Part shown: piece after piece, positions 16,388-24,958 of the stretch
Numbering within the stretch: position 1 is the stretch's first letter
Layout of the letters: each line of letters starts with the position of its first letter
Source of the DNA: an uncultured Acetatifactor sp.
GTDB taxonomy: Bacteria; Bacillota; Clostridia; Lachnospirales; Lachnospiraceae
Length of the DNA: 64,000 nt
Direction: 5' to 3'
NCBI GenBank assembly: GCA_910578815.1
Contig: CAJTSE010000001.1
Location: 225,161-289,160, forward strand
Notes under the pieces: model-generated
What the model was told of the DNA's origin: nothing
Databases searched by the model: none
Seen by the model: only the letters and a program-made list of their open reading frames with translations
Translations under genes and position numbers: made by a program

Positions 16388-17158
16388 TTAATCGTTATCC
16401 ATATATTCCACTGCCAGCGCATAATCCAGCTTCCCGCCCATCCTCTTTTCCAGGAACTGAAAGACCTTATTGAACGCAAAGCACAACACAAAATAAATCA
16501 CTGCAATTACCAGATAAGACTCAAAGTATTTATAGTAATTGCCGCCCACCGTCTTGGCCGCCATAAAAAGCTCCTGCACGGCGATTACATTCAATACGGA
16601 CGTCATTTTCAGGTTGGTTAAAAAGGTGTTGGCCATCTCCGGAATGATATTTTTAAATGCCTGCGGCAGTACAATATGCAGCATGGTTTTCATGGGGGAC
16701 ATTCCCATAGCCCACGCGCCTTCCCTCTGTCCCTGATCAATGGAGCCGATTCCGGCCCTGACGGTTTCCGCCATATAGGCTCCGGTGTTCAAAACCGTAA
16801 CCAGCACGCCTGCACTTACGGGAGTGATCCCGATATTGGCCTGCCTGATGCCGAAATAGATGATCATCGCCTGCACAATCATCGGCGTATCGCGGAATAT
16901 CTCCACATATATGGCTGCAATGAATTTCATCAGCCTGATCGGCGCCTTCCTGAGCACAGGATCTCCCCGGCCGATTTTTGCATCCTGAATGATTCCAATC
17001 ACATAACCCAGGAGAAAGCCCAGGAGCGTCCCCAGCACTGCGATCAATAACGTAAGTACAGTCCCTTTCCAGAACATACCAGCATATTTTTCAGCCAGGA
17101 AAATCATCCACTCAATGGAATTTTCCGGTTTTTCGATTCCAAAAATATTTAATAACAT
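16388..17158 (-). CDS. Polar amino acid ABC transporter permease
   Basis: A 256-residue membrane protein of the HisM/GlnP family with about five helices. The ATPase-docking EAA loop reads EGAWAMGMSPMKTMLHIVLP. The stretch before it (NTGAYMAETVRAGIGSIDQG) is the family signature. Only one permease gene is present, so it probably forms a homodimer. An N-terminal segment of about 20 residues precedes the first helix. It lies between the binding protein and the ATPase gene. Confidence 0.95.
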   Translation of the reverse strand: MLLNIFGIEKPENSIEWMIFLAEKYAGMFWKGTVLTLLIAVLGTLLGFLLGYVIGIIQDAKIGRGDPVLRKAPIRLMKFIAAIYVEIFRDTPMIVQAMIIYFGIRQANIGITPVSAGVLVTVLNTGAYMAETVRAGIGSIDQGQREGAWAMGMSPMKTMLHIVLPQAFKNIIPEMANTFLTNLKMTSVLNVIAVQELFMAAKTVGGNYYKYFESYLVIAVIYFVLCFAFNKVFQFLEKRMGGKLDYALAVEYMDND

Positions 17159-17235
17159 GTCCTTACCTCACTTCATCCTTTTGACGCTGCCCATACCCGG
17201 TCTGCAGGCATTGTCCTCCGGGCAGTACCAGAGTC

Positions 17236-18132
17236 CTAATTTGCCGCCGGCTGCTGGGTGATCATCCTGCTCATGAGCTCATCCATCTTCGCCTTGTCAT
17301 TCCAGCCGATGGCATCCATCGCCTCCTGAATCCTGCTGCAGAATTCTGTATCGTCTTTTCTTACAGCAATACATACATTTACCATCTCATCATCGCCGGT
17401 AAAGGTATCATCCGCATCAAGGGTAATAATCACCAGATCGTCATTGGTCAGCGCCGCCGACTGGGCCGTGGGCAGGTCTACGATACACACGTCTGCAGTT
17501 CCGTTGGAAATTGCCATAAAGCATTCGGAAGTGGTTTCATAGTTTGCACCGGTTACTGCACCTTCTACCTGATCCAGAAGCGGCACCCAGCCGGTGCCTA
17601 ACTGCGTAGTTACCCTGCATCCCGTTCCTGCCAGTTCGGAAAGCCTGGTCACATTTTCGTATGCTCCGCCCTTCTTTACCACAATGCAGTTGTCCCGGTA
17701 ATAATACGGCTCTGTAAACCCATAAGACATTTCTCTCTCTGCCGTACGGCCCATGCCGGCGATAATACAGTCATAATCACCGGCATCCATGGAAATGCCG
17801 ATGGAAGACCATTCCACCTTATGAATCTCCAGCTCCATGCCCATCTCTTCCGCCAGCATCTGCGCCACCGCCACATCGTATCCATACGCGTAATAATCCG
17901 ACCCGAAAATCGGCACCGCAGTACTTCCGTCCGGCGTGGTATCCGCTTCCTGCGTCCAGTTAAACGGGGCATACGCACATTCCATACCAACTCTTAACAC
18001 CTTGCTCTCTTTCCCTGAATCTCTGCTTCCTCCTGCTCCCACAGAGTCCGCAGGCGTCGAACCGCATCCGCCCAGCAGGGAAACCACCATCATACCCACT
18101 GTTGCCGCTGCTAAAAATCTCGTTTTTTTCAT
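17236..18132 (-). CDS. Amino acid-binding lipoprotein of ABC importer
   Basis: A 298-residue solute-binding lipoprotein. The signal peptide ends in lipobox LLGGC (lipidated Cys near residue 23), followed by a Gly/Ser linker. The mature part is a SBP_bac_3 fold in normal order: ligand strand LRVGMECAYAPFNW, then IIAGMGRTAEREMSYGFTEPYY, then the second lobe beginning around LSELAGTGCRVTTQLGTGW. The ligand cannot be specified. An insertion of about 16 residues after APFNW (TQEADTTPDGS) lies beside the binding cleft and is longer than usual. It is the first gene after the operator-bearing promoter at 18226-18290. Confidence 0.93.
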   Translation of the reverse strand: MKKTRFLAAATVGMMVVSLLGGCGSTPADSVGAGGSRDSGKESKVLRVGMECAYAPFNWTQEADTTPDGSTAVPIFGSDYYAYGYDVAVAQMLAEEMGMELEIHKVEWSSIGISMDAGDYDCIIAGMGRTAEREMSYGFTEPYYYRDNCIVVKKGGAYENVTRLSELAGTGCRVTTQLGTGWVPLLDQVEGAVTGANYETTSECFMAISNGTADVCIVDLPTAQSAALTNDDLVIITLDADDTFTGDDEMVNVCIAVRKDDTEFCSRIQEAMDAIGWNDKAKMDELMSRMITQQPAAN

Positions 18133-18177
18133 AACATTCCTCCTCCGCTGCAGTGCAGCTCATAAAAGATTTCAACG

Positions 18178-18220
18178 ACAAAGGCGCCAGGGAAAGCCTT
18201 CCCCAGCGCCTTTGCTGTTA
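18178..18220 (-). other. Leader hairpin upstream of the amino acid ABC operon
   Basis: AAAGGCGC and GCGCCTTT form a stem, with the inner complementary segment GGGAAAGCCTTCCCC extending it. It lies between the predicted promoter and the binding-protein start. No good T run follows, so it is either a leader structure or a weak terminator for the upstream PucR gene. Confidence 0.5.
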
Positions 18221-18225
18221 TCAGT

Positions 18226-18254
18226 ATTCTACTCAAACCTTCATCATTCATCAA
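18226..18254 (-). promoter_or_regulatory. Promoter of the amino acid uptake/catabolism operon
   Basis: On the minus strand TTGATG and TAGAAT are separated by 17 bases. The perfect inverted repeat at 18256-18290 begins one base upstream of the -35, a position suited to an activator. Confidence 0.65.
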
Positions 18255-18255
18255 C

Positions 18256-18290
18256 GTGCAAAATGCACAGTTATATTTGTCATTTTGCAC
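18256..18290. promoter_or_regulatory. Perfect inverted repeat, candidate PucR operator
   Basis: GTGCAAAATG (18256-18265) and CATTTTGCAC (18281-18290) are exact complements with a 15-base spacer. The left arm also forms a smaller palindrome, GTGCAAAATGCAC. It lies immediately before the -35 of the operon promoter and directly after the stop codon of the PucR-type regulator gene. Confidence 0.65.
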
Positions 18291-18297
18291 AGTAATC

Positions 18298-19494
18298 CTA
18301 GGAAAACATCAGTCTTTTCACCAGGATACAGTTGATCAGATTCAGATATTCCATATAGTCGTTCCGCTCCATGCCCAGAAGCTCTTCTATCTTGTTCAGG
18401 CGGTACTGCAGGGAATTCCGATGAATAAACAACGCCTCCGCCGTTTTCCCCACGCTGAACCCGTTCATATAATATGCCAGCAGCGTATCCTGCAGGAATG
18501 TGCCGTTTGCATGGTCATATTCCTCCAGTTTCCGCAGCTTTTCATTGCAGTAACTCAAAATCTCCGCCTGGTTTCCGCTGTTGAACATATACTTGTATAT
18601 TCCCATGGAGCTGGCGCTCAATACCTTTTTGTTCCGGGGATTCGGCAGCAGTTCCTTCCTGGCAATGAGATTTTTCGCTTCCTGATAACTCTGTCCGAAA
18701 TCCCGTGGATCCCGATACGCCGCTCCCAAAATGCAGGTACTCCTGATCAGCCCCTTAAACTGAGGCCTGTCGTCCAGCCTGCGGAGCAGCTGCTCCAGCT
18801 CATGCTCGATCTCCTTTTTCTCCTGTGCTTCAAACAACAGCACAAATTTATTCAGAAAACGCATAAACATAAAGCTGCCCTTCATGCTGTTTATTTCCCG
18901 ATTCATACAGTCCACATAGTATTCATAAGTATGTTCATCCCGTTCCAGATTGACACCGTATTTACGGTCAATGACAATCACTCCCACCCGATAGGGTTTG
19001 GAAAAATCCAATCCAAACTGACCGGAAATCTTTTCCACATACTTGTCATTGATCTCATAGCCAAACAGCAGATTATAAAGATAGTCCCCTGTTTTTTTAT
19101 TTTCCATCCCGGTCTGTATAATCAGGCTGCCGATGCTTTGCGCAATGTCCACGAATGAGGCCCCTTCCCAGCGGACAAAAAATAAAGGCAGCTCCAGCTC
19201 ATTCGCCCGTTCGATCATACTCTCCGGCACCTCTTCCCTGTCGTCCGCCACAGAGACGGCCAGGCCGGAAATTCCCAGCTCATTCAGCTCTTCCATGCTG
19301 CGTGCTGCCTCTGCAAAATCAAATCTGACATAATCCACCACCATCAGCGCAAAGTTCCCCTGATTCATGTGATCCGCATAGGGCCTGGTCTGAACCATAT
19401 AGGTCCACGACACCACGCGATGAAGCCCCTTTTCCCCGGCAATCAGCTGCATACCATCCAGCTTCAGGTTTAAAACATCTTCACAGGTAACCAT
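18298..19494 (-). CDS. PucR-family transcriptional regulator
   Basis: A 398-residue regulator. The N-terminal PucR domain (about 1-120, starting MVTCEDVLNL) precedes a GGDEF-like middle region and a C-terminal helix-turn-helix of the HTH_30 type: TLLAYYMNGFSVGKTAEALF, then IHRNSLQYRLNKIEELLG. PucR-type proteins control purine or amino acid catabolism, usually as activators responding to substrate. It is encoded directly upstream of the ABC/aminotransferase/dehydrogenase operon on the same strand, with a perfect inverted repeat in between, so that operon is the obvious target. It also precedes trpA's neighbourhood by only 57 bases (trpA stop at 19552), and no clear terminator separates them. 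Confidence 0.9.
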   Translation of the reverse strand: MVTCEDVLNLKLDGMQLIAGEKGLHRVVSWTYMVQTRPYADHMNQGNFALMVVDYVRFDFAEAARSMEELNELGISGLAVSVADDREEVPESMIERANELELPLFFVRWEGASFVDIAQSIGSLIIQTGMENKKTGDYLYNLLFGYEINDKYVEKISGQFGLDFSKPYRVGVIVIDRKYGVNLERDEHTYEYYVDCMNREINSMKGSFMFMRFLNKFVLLFEAQEKKEIEHELEQLLRRLDDRPQFKGLIRSTCILGAAYRDPRDFGQSYQEAKNLIARKELLPNPRNKKVLSASSMGIYKYMFNSGNQAEILSYCNEKLRKLEEYDHANGTFLQDTLLAYYMNGFSVGKTAEALFIHRNSLQYRLNKIEELLGMERNDYMEYLNLINCILVKRLMFS

Positions 19495-19551
19495 ATATCA
19501 CTCCCTCCCGGATTCCGCTCTGAGAAATCTCACAAGCCTCAAACAGGCCGG

Positions 19552-20367
19552 TCAGCCTCTTTGATCAGGAATATCCTCCTTGCATTCTGCCACGGCTGCT
19601 TTCATACTTTTCACATACTTGTAAATTTCCGGTCCCGCCTGCTCCCCGTACCTTGCAATCAGCTTCACGATGGCGCTTCCCACGATAGCCCCGTCGGACA
19701 CTGCCGCCATCCTCCGTGCCTGCTCCGGGGTGCTGATGCCAAAACCAACAGCGCAGGGCACATCCGTCACCCGGCGGATGCTTTCCACAATGGCCCCCAG
19801 ATCCGTTTTAATCTCGCTGCGCACGCCGGTGACTCCCAGGGAAGAGACCACATAGATAAAGCCCTTCGCCTCGGAAGCGATCTCTCGGGTCCTGTCCTCG
19901 GAGGTTGGCGCGATCATAGAGATTACCGCCACATTGTGAGCATTTGCAGGCCCCTCCATCTCCTGCTTTTCCTCATAGGGCATATCGGGAATAATCACGG
20001 CATCCACGCCAAGCTGCTCACATTTTGTAAAAAAGCTGTCATAACCATAGTGGAATACCGGGTTGGCATAAGTCATAAACGCCAGGGGAATGCGGGACTT
20101 TTCCCTGACTCTTCTAACGATTTCAAAGACTCCGTCCGTAGTCATGCCGCCCTTCAGCGCCCGGATATTGGCATCCTGAATGATCACGCCTTCCGCCGTG
20201 GGATCGGAAAAGGGGATGCCGATCTCCACCAGATCCGCCCCTGCCCGCTCCATCTCCAGAATGTATTCCACCGTACAGTCCGCCGTAGGATCTCCTGCGG
20301 TCAGAAAGCAGATAAATGCCTTTTTGTTGGGGGTGTCAAACACCCTGCTCAGTTTATTTTTTAACAT
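19552..20367 (-). CDS. trpA: Tryptophan synthase alpha chain
   Basis: This 271-residue TIM-barrel protein cleaves indole-3-glycerol phosphate to indole and glyceraldehyde 3-phosphate. The catalytic Glu is in GADLVEIGIPFSDPTAEG and the Asp in the VDAVIIPDMPYEE region; the phosphate site includes SSLGVTGVR and GFGIST. The start at 20367 is behind AGGAGT, and the protein then begins MLKNKLSRVF as in the family; the frame is open much further upstream into trpB, but that part is unrelated to TrpA. It is the last trp gene. The C-terminal tail (ECKEDIPDQRG) is a little longer than usual. Confidence 0.96.
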   Translation of the reverse strand: MLKNKLSRVFDTPNKKAFICFLTAGDPTADCTVEYILEMERAGADLVEIGIPFSDPTAEGVIIQDANIRALKGGMTTDGVFEIVRRVREKSRIPLAFMTYANPVFHYGYDSFFTKCEQLGVDAVIIPDMPYEEKQEMEGPANAHNVAVISMIAPTSEDRTREIASEAKGFIYVVSSLGVTGVRSEIKTDLGAIVESIRRVTDVPCAVGFGISTPEQARRMAAVSDGAIVGSAIVKLIARYGEQAGPEIYKYVKSMKAAVAECKEDIPDQRG

Positions 20368-20398
20368 ACTCCTGTCACTCCTTTGCCTTATCGGACAT

Positions 20399-21583
20399 TT
20401 AATCATGGATCTCCACGCCCCGGTATCTGGCGATGGCCGCCACATCCTTATCTCCCCTGCCGGACAGACAGATGATAATGCTCTGATCCGGACTGTAATT
20501 CTTTGCAATCTTCCGCACATGAGCCACGGCATGTGCGCTCTCCACGGCACAGATAATTCCCTCCGTCCTGGCAATATACTCAAAGGCATCCACGGCCTCG
20601 TCATCGGTAACGGGAACATACTGCGCCCTGCCGATGTCATGGAGGTACGCGTGTTCCGGCCCGATTCCTGGATAATCCAGCCCGGCGGATATGGAATACA
20701 CCGGTGCAATCTGCCCGTACTCATCCTGACAGAAATAAGATTTCATACCGTGGAAGATTCCCGGCGAACCCGTGGCAATGGTGGCCGCAGTCAGCGCTGT
20801 GTCCACACCCTTCCCCGCCGCTTCGCAGCCGATCAGCTCCACGTCCTGATCCCCGATAAAATTCCAGAACATACCCATGGAATTGCTTCCGCCGCCCACG
20901 CAGGCCACTACTGCTGCCGGAAGCTTTCCTTCCTTCTCCAGAATCTGCTGCCTGGCCTCCCGGCTGATTACACTCTGGAAATTCCGCACAATCATGGGAA
21001 AGGGATGGGGTCCCATCACGGAGCCAAGGACATACAAAGTATCATCCACTCGGTTGGTCCACTCCCGCATACACTCGTTGACCGCATCCTTCAAGGTCTG
21101 GGTGCCCGTGATAACAGGATGCACCCTGGCCCCCAGCAGCTCCATGCGGTATACATTCAGCGCCTGACGCTCCGTATCCTCCTTCCCCATGTAAATCTCG
21201 CACTCCAGCCCTAAAAGCGCGGCAGCCGTAGCCGTGGCCACCCCGTGCTGCCCGGCTCCCGTCTCGGCAATGATCCGGGTCTTGCCCATTTTCTTTGCCA
21301 GCAGAGCCTGCCCCAGCACATTGTTGATCTTATGGGAGCCGGTGTGATTCAAATCCTCCCGCTTAAGATAAATCCTGGCCCCGCCCAGATCCTTTGTCAT
21401 CTTCTCCGCATAATACAGCAGAGAGGGCCTGCCTGCATATTCATTTAATAAAGTGTTCAATTCCCTGATAAAATCCGGATCCTTTTTATAATGCTCATAA
21501 CTCTCTTCCAGGCGGATCAGCTCATTCATCAGTGTCTCCGACACATACTGTCCGCCGTGATTTCCGTAACGTCCTCTGCTCAT
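20399..21583 (-). CDS. trpB: Tryptophan synthase beta chain
   Basis: A 394-residue PLP enzyme condensing indole and serine to tryptophan. The PLP lysine is in LNHTGSHKINNVLGQ, the catalytic Glu region in AETGAGQHGVATA, and the PLP phosphate loop is GGGSNSMG. The N-terminus GRYGNHGGQYVSETL is typical of the TrpB1 group that pairs with TrpA. trpA begins 31 bases after the stop. It lies 121 bases downstream of trpF, a gap without other signals. Confidence 0.97.
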   Translation of the reverse strand: MSRGRYGNHGGQYVSETLMNELIRLEESYEHYKKDPDFIRELNTLLNEYAGRPSLLYYAEKMTKDLGGARIYLKREDLNHTGSHKINNVLGQALLAKKMGKTRIIAETGAGQHGVATATAAALLGLECEIYMGKEDTERQALNVYRMELLGARVHPVITGTQTLKDAVNECMREWTNRVDDTLYVLGSVMGPHPFPMIVRNFQSVISREARQQILEKEGKLPAAVVACVGGGSNSMGMFWNFIGDQDVELIGCEAAGKGVDTALTAATIATGSPGIFHGMKSYFCQDEYGQIAPVYSISAGLDYPGIGPEHAYLHDIGRAQYVPVTDDEAVDAFEYIARTEGIICAVESAHAVAHVRKIAKNYSPDQSIIICLSGRGDKDVAAIARYRGVEIHD

Positions 21584-21704
21584 AATATCCTCCCCGTTAT
21601 CTTTTTCTGTTACCTCTTTCTGTATTCTCTTACCGTTTTTTCACCCTGCATTCTTTTCCTGCACCCGACATGCTTCCGGCAGCACAAACAATATCAAATT
21701 CTTT

Positions 21705-22304
21705 TTACGTATAGGAACTCATCAATTCTTTCACTTTTTGTATTTTCTGCGGATCCTTATACCCGTCCGTCTCCACGCCGGAGCTTAGATCCACCGCATA
21801 CGGATGCAGAAATTCCGGCAGCTCTCTCAGGTTTTCCGGCGTCAGTCCTCCTGCCAGAAAATACTCTCTGTCCACACCCGCCAGCAGCCGCCAGTCAAAG
21901 GTAATTCCGCTTCCCATGCCGCTGTCAAACAGCAGCCAGTCCGCCCCGGAATCCAGCCAGGCCTCCACGTCATACCTGCTCTTAACCCTGACGGCCTTGA
22001 TTACCGGCCTGTGAGTCATCGCCTGAATATACCGTATATCCTCTTCGGATTCCTCCCCATGAAGCTGGGCAATGTCTATAACCCCTCTTTCCAGCAGGGC
22101 GATCACCTCCCCGCAGGGGGCGTCTACAAAAACCCCCACCGCCCGAATCCCCGGATCCAGGTCTTTTTTCAAAAGAGCCGCCTGCTCCGCCGTCACAAAG
22201 CGCCTGCTCCTTTCCCAGAACACAAAGCCGATAAAATCCGGTCGGATCCTGTTGACCGCCTCAATATCCTCCGGACGGGTCAGCCCGCAAATTTTGATTT
22301 TCAT
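21705..22304 (-). CDS. trpF: Phosphoribosylanthranilate isomerase
   Basis: A 199-residue TIM barrel that converts phosphoribosylanthranilate to CdRP. It starts MKIKICGLTRPEDIEAVN with the catalytic Cys in KICGLT, contains PDFIGFVFWERSRRFV, and ends with the catalytic Asp and phosphate site region VDLSSGVETDGYKDPQKI. The spacing after trpC is 12 bases. All signature motifs are intact, and the length is normal. Confidence 0.96.
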   Translation of the reverse strand: MKIKICGLTRPEDIEAVNRIRPDFIGFVFWERSRRFVTAEQAALLKKDLDPGIRAVGVFVDAPCGEVIALLERGVIDIAQLHGEESEEDIRYIQAMTHRPVIKAVRVKSRYDVEAWLDSGADWLLFDSGMGSGITFDWRLLAGVDREYFLAGGLTPENLRELPEFLHPYAVDLSSGVETDGYKDPQKIQKVKELMSSYT

Positions 22305-22316
22305 ACTAATTTCACG

Positions 22317-23111
22317 CTAACCTTTCAACTCCCGCAACAGCCCTGCCTTGTCCGGACTGCGCATCAACCTCTCCCCAATCAACACCCCGTCAATGCCGTT
22401 TTCTTCCAGTCTGGCAATGTCCTCTCTGGTCTTCATGCCGCTCTCCGACACATACAGAATATTCCCAGACACCATACTGCGCAGACGAACGGAATTTTCA
22501 ATGTCAACGGTAAAGTCCTTCAGGTTACGATTGTTGATGCCGATGATCCCGGCATTTGCCGCCAGTGCCATTTCCACCTCCCGCTCATCGTGGGCCTCCA
22601 CCAGCGCCGACAGCCCCAGCTCCCTAGCTATCCCTCCGTACTCGGAAAGCTGCCCCGGACTTAAAATGGCACAGATCAGCAGGATTGCGTCTGCCCCTAT
22701 GGTCCTGGCCTGATAAATCATATATTCATCCACTGTAAAGTCCTTGCGCAGCAAAGGAAGGGAAACCTTCCTGCGAATCTGGAAAAGGTAATCATTGCTT
22801 CCCCTGAAATAAAAGGGCTCTGTCAGCACGGAAACCGCGTCCGCCCCTGCGGCCTCATATTCCTCTGCAATCTCCAGATAGGGGAAATGCTCCGCAATCA
22901 CCCCCTTTGAAGGGGACGCCTTCTTTACTTCGCAGATAAAGCTCATGTCCGGCTTCGCCAGCGCCTTTTCAAAGGGAAAGTCCTCCCCGCCTTCTTCCTG
23001 ACGGCGGGCCTTCGCCTCCGCCGCCAGGGCCTTCATTTCCGACAGCGGCACCCTTCTCTTCTCCGCCTGGATCCGCTCCCTTGTCTTTACCGCTATCTCA
23101 TCTAAAATCAT
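22317..23111 (-). CDS. trpC: Indole-3-glycerol phosphate synthase
   Basis: A 264-residue TIM barrel that closes the indole ring of CdRP. Conserved catalytic segments are FICEVKKASPSKG, LLRKDFTVDEYM, IGINNRNLKDF and YVSESGMKT. I chose the ATG at 23111 because GAGG lies six bases before it and the protein then starts MILDEIAVKTRERI, as in the family. An ATG four codons earlier at 23123 overlaps the trpGD stop as ATGA and would indicate translational coupling but has no ribosome binding site. It lies between trpGD and trpF in the operon. Confidence 0.95.
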   Translation of the reverse strand: MILDEIAVKTRERIQAEKRRVPLSEMKALAAEAKARRQEEGGEDFPFEKALAKPDMSFICEVKKASPSKGVIAEHFPYLEIAEEYEAAGADAVSVLTEPFYFRGSNDYLFQIRRKVSLPLLRKDFTVDEYMIYQARTIGADAILLICAILSPGQLSEYGGIARELGLSALVEAHDEREVEMALAANAGIIGINNRNLKDFTVDIENSVRLRSMVSGNILYVSESGMKTREDIARLEENGIDGVLIGERLMRSPDKAGLLRELKG

Positions 23112-23119
23112 ATTTCGCC

Positions 23120-24958
23120 TCATTTCTGATTGGACAGCTGCATAAACTGCTTCAGCTTTCTTAACGCCCTGCCGCTGTCTATAGTTTCCTCCGCCAGCTT
23201 CACGGCCGCTGTCAGACCGGCTGCTTTACCCGCAACAAATAATGCCGCTGCTGCGTTCAATACCGCCGCATCCCGCTTTGCGCCCCGCTCTCTTCCCTCC
23301 AGGATGGAACGGGTGATTGCCGCATTTTCCGCCGGCGTGCCGCCCAGAAGATCTCCTTTTTCGCCGCGTCTTAAGCCCACGCTTTCCGGGGTGACGGTGA
23401 TCATCTGGGTCTTTCCTTCCTTAAAACAGCAAATATCCGTAGGTCCACAGATTGAAATCTCATCCAGCTTTTCCAACCCGTATACCACCATACCCCGCTT
23501 TACGCCCAGGCTCAGAAGTACCTTGGCCATGGGCTCCAGCAGGCTTCTGTCGTAAACCCCCATCACCTGCATACTGGCTCTGGCCGGATTGGTCAGCGGT
23601 CCTAAAATGTTAAAAACCGTGCGCACACCCAGCTCCTTACGGATCGGTCCCACATGCTTCATGGCGGTATGATATTTCTGAGCAAACAGAAAGCAGATCC
23701 CCGCCTCATGAAGCAGTCTGGCGGCCTTATCCGGCTCCACCGAAATATTGACTCCCAGCGCCTCCAGACAATCCGCCGCGCCGGATTTGGAGCTTGCCGC
23801 CCGGTTGCCATGCTTTGCCACAGGCACCCCCGCTCCGGCAACGATCAACGATGCGGTGGTGGAAATATTAAAAGAATTAGAGCCGTCCCCGCCCGTACCC
23901 ACAATCTCCATCACCTTCATACCATGTTCTACCGGCAGCGCATGATCCCGCATGGCCTCCGCTGAGCCGGTGATCTCTTCAATGGTTTCCCCCTTCATAG
24001 ACAGGGCCGTCAGGTAGGCGCTCTTCTGCACATCACTGGCCTCGCCGTTCATAATCTCGTTCATCACCGCCTTAGCCATCTCATAACCGATGTCCTGCTT
24101 CTTCGACAGCCTGACAATCGCCTCGCCGATCATCCTCTCTTTTTCCCTGTTTTCCTGCCTTTCTTCCCGGTTTTCCTGTCCTTTCCCTTTCTGTTGCTCC
24201 TGTTTCCGGTTTTCCTGCCCTTCTTCCCGGTTTTCCTGTCCTTTCCCTTTCTGTTGCTCCTGTTTCCGGTTTTCCTGCCCTTCTTCCCGCTTCTCCTGCC
24301 CTACTCTTTCCTGTTTTCCCCGTTCCCGTGTTTCTTGCCGTTCCCGCTCTCCGCTTTCTTCTGTCGGCTGTTCCTCATGGCAGGCCGCCCTCTTTCTCCC
24401 CAGGAAATTTTCCATGATCCGATGCCCCTCCGGCGTCAACACGGATTCCGGATGGAACTGTACGCCGTACACAGGATATGTTTCATGCTCCACTGCCATG
24501 ATTTCCCCGTCATAGGTCCTGGCCGTCACCCGCAGAATGTCGGAATCCAGCGGCAGCTCCGCCGCCAAAGAATGATAGCGTGCCACCGTAATTTCCCTCT
24601 TCATTCCCCGAAATAACACACTGTCCGTATCCAGCGCCGCCAGGGACTGCTTCCCGTGCATAAGCTGCTTCGCATAAGTAACCCTGGCTCCGAACACCTC
24701 ACAGATAGCCTGATGCCCCAGGCAGATTCCAAGAATGGGAATCCGGCCAGCCAGGCGCCTGACCAGCTCTTCACAGATTCCTGCGTCTGCAGGCCTGCCC
24801 GGTCCCGGCGATAAAATAATATGACTGGGCGCAAGGGCCTCAATTTCCTCCACCGCCAATTCATCATTGCGTACCACCTTCACTTCCGGATTCACCGAGG
24901 CGGTAAGCTGGTATACGTTATAAGAAAAACTGTCATAATTATCAATCAAAAGAATCAT
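23120..24958 (-). CDS. trpGD: Fused anthranilate synthase glutaminase and anthranilate phosphoribosyltransferase
   Basis: A 612-residue bifunctional protein. Residues 1-190 are the TrpG glutaminase with Cys79 in LGICLGHQ and His169/Glu171 in VQFHPES. Residues 276-612 are TrpD, with the PRPP loop VGTGGDGSNSFNIST and HGNRAASSKSG. The two are joined by an unusual linker (about 191-275) made almost only of Glu, Gln, Lys, Arg, Gly and Asn, encoded by a 60-bp tandem repeat at about 24151-24300. Its 3' end overlaps the trpC start region, and its start overlaps the end of trpE by 17 bases. TrpG supplies ammonia to TrpE; TrpD uses the anthranilate made. TrpGD fusions are known, but this linker looks recent. 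Confidence 0.96.
   Translation of the reverse strand: MILLIDNYDSFSYNVYQLTASVNPEVKVVRNDELAVEEIEALAPSHIILSPGPGRPADAGICEELVRRLAGRIPILGICLGHQAICEVFGARVTYAKQLMHGKQSLAALDTDSVLFRGMKREITVARYHSLAAELPLDSDILRVTARTYDGEIMAVEHETYPVYGVQFHPESVLTPEGHRIMENFLGRKRAACHEEQPTEESGERERQETRERGKQERVGQEKREEGQENRKQEQQKGKGQENREEGQENRKQEQQKGKGQENREERQENREKERMIGEAIVRLSKKQDIGYEMAKAVMNEIMNGEASDVQKSAYLTALSMKGETIEEITGSAEAMRDHALPVEHGMKVMEIVGTGGDGSNSFNISTTASLIVAGAGVPVAKHGNRAASSKSGAADCLEALGVNISVEPDKAARLLHEAGICFLFAQKYHTAMKHVGPIRKELGVRTVFNILGPLTNPARASMQVMGVYDRSLLEPMAKVLLSLGVKRGMVVYGLEKLDEISICGPTDICCFKEGKTQMITVTPESVGLRRGEKGDLLGGTPAENAAITRSILEGRERGAKRDAAVLNAAAALFVAGKAAGLTAAVKLAEETIDSGRALRKLKQFMQLSNQK
24151..24300. repeat. 60-bp tandem repeat inside trpGD linker
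   Basis: The 60 bases at 24181-24240 are almost identical to 24241-24300, with a partial third copy on the upstream coordinate side. Each unit encodes 20 residues of the type GKGQENREEG plus QENRKQEQQK. The period is a multiple of three, so copy number can vary without breaking the fusion protein. Confidence 0.9.

Noticed and set aside
20368..20724. N-terminal extension of trpA by about 120 codons
   Set aside because: It overlaps trpB in another frame, its sequence is unrelated to TrpA, and a good ribosome binding site precedes the ATG at 20367.
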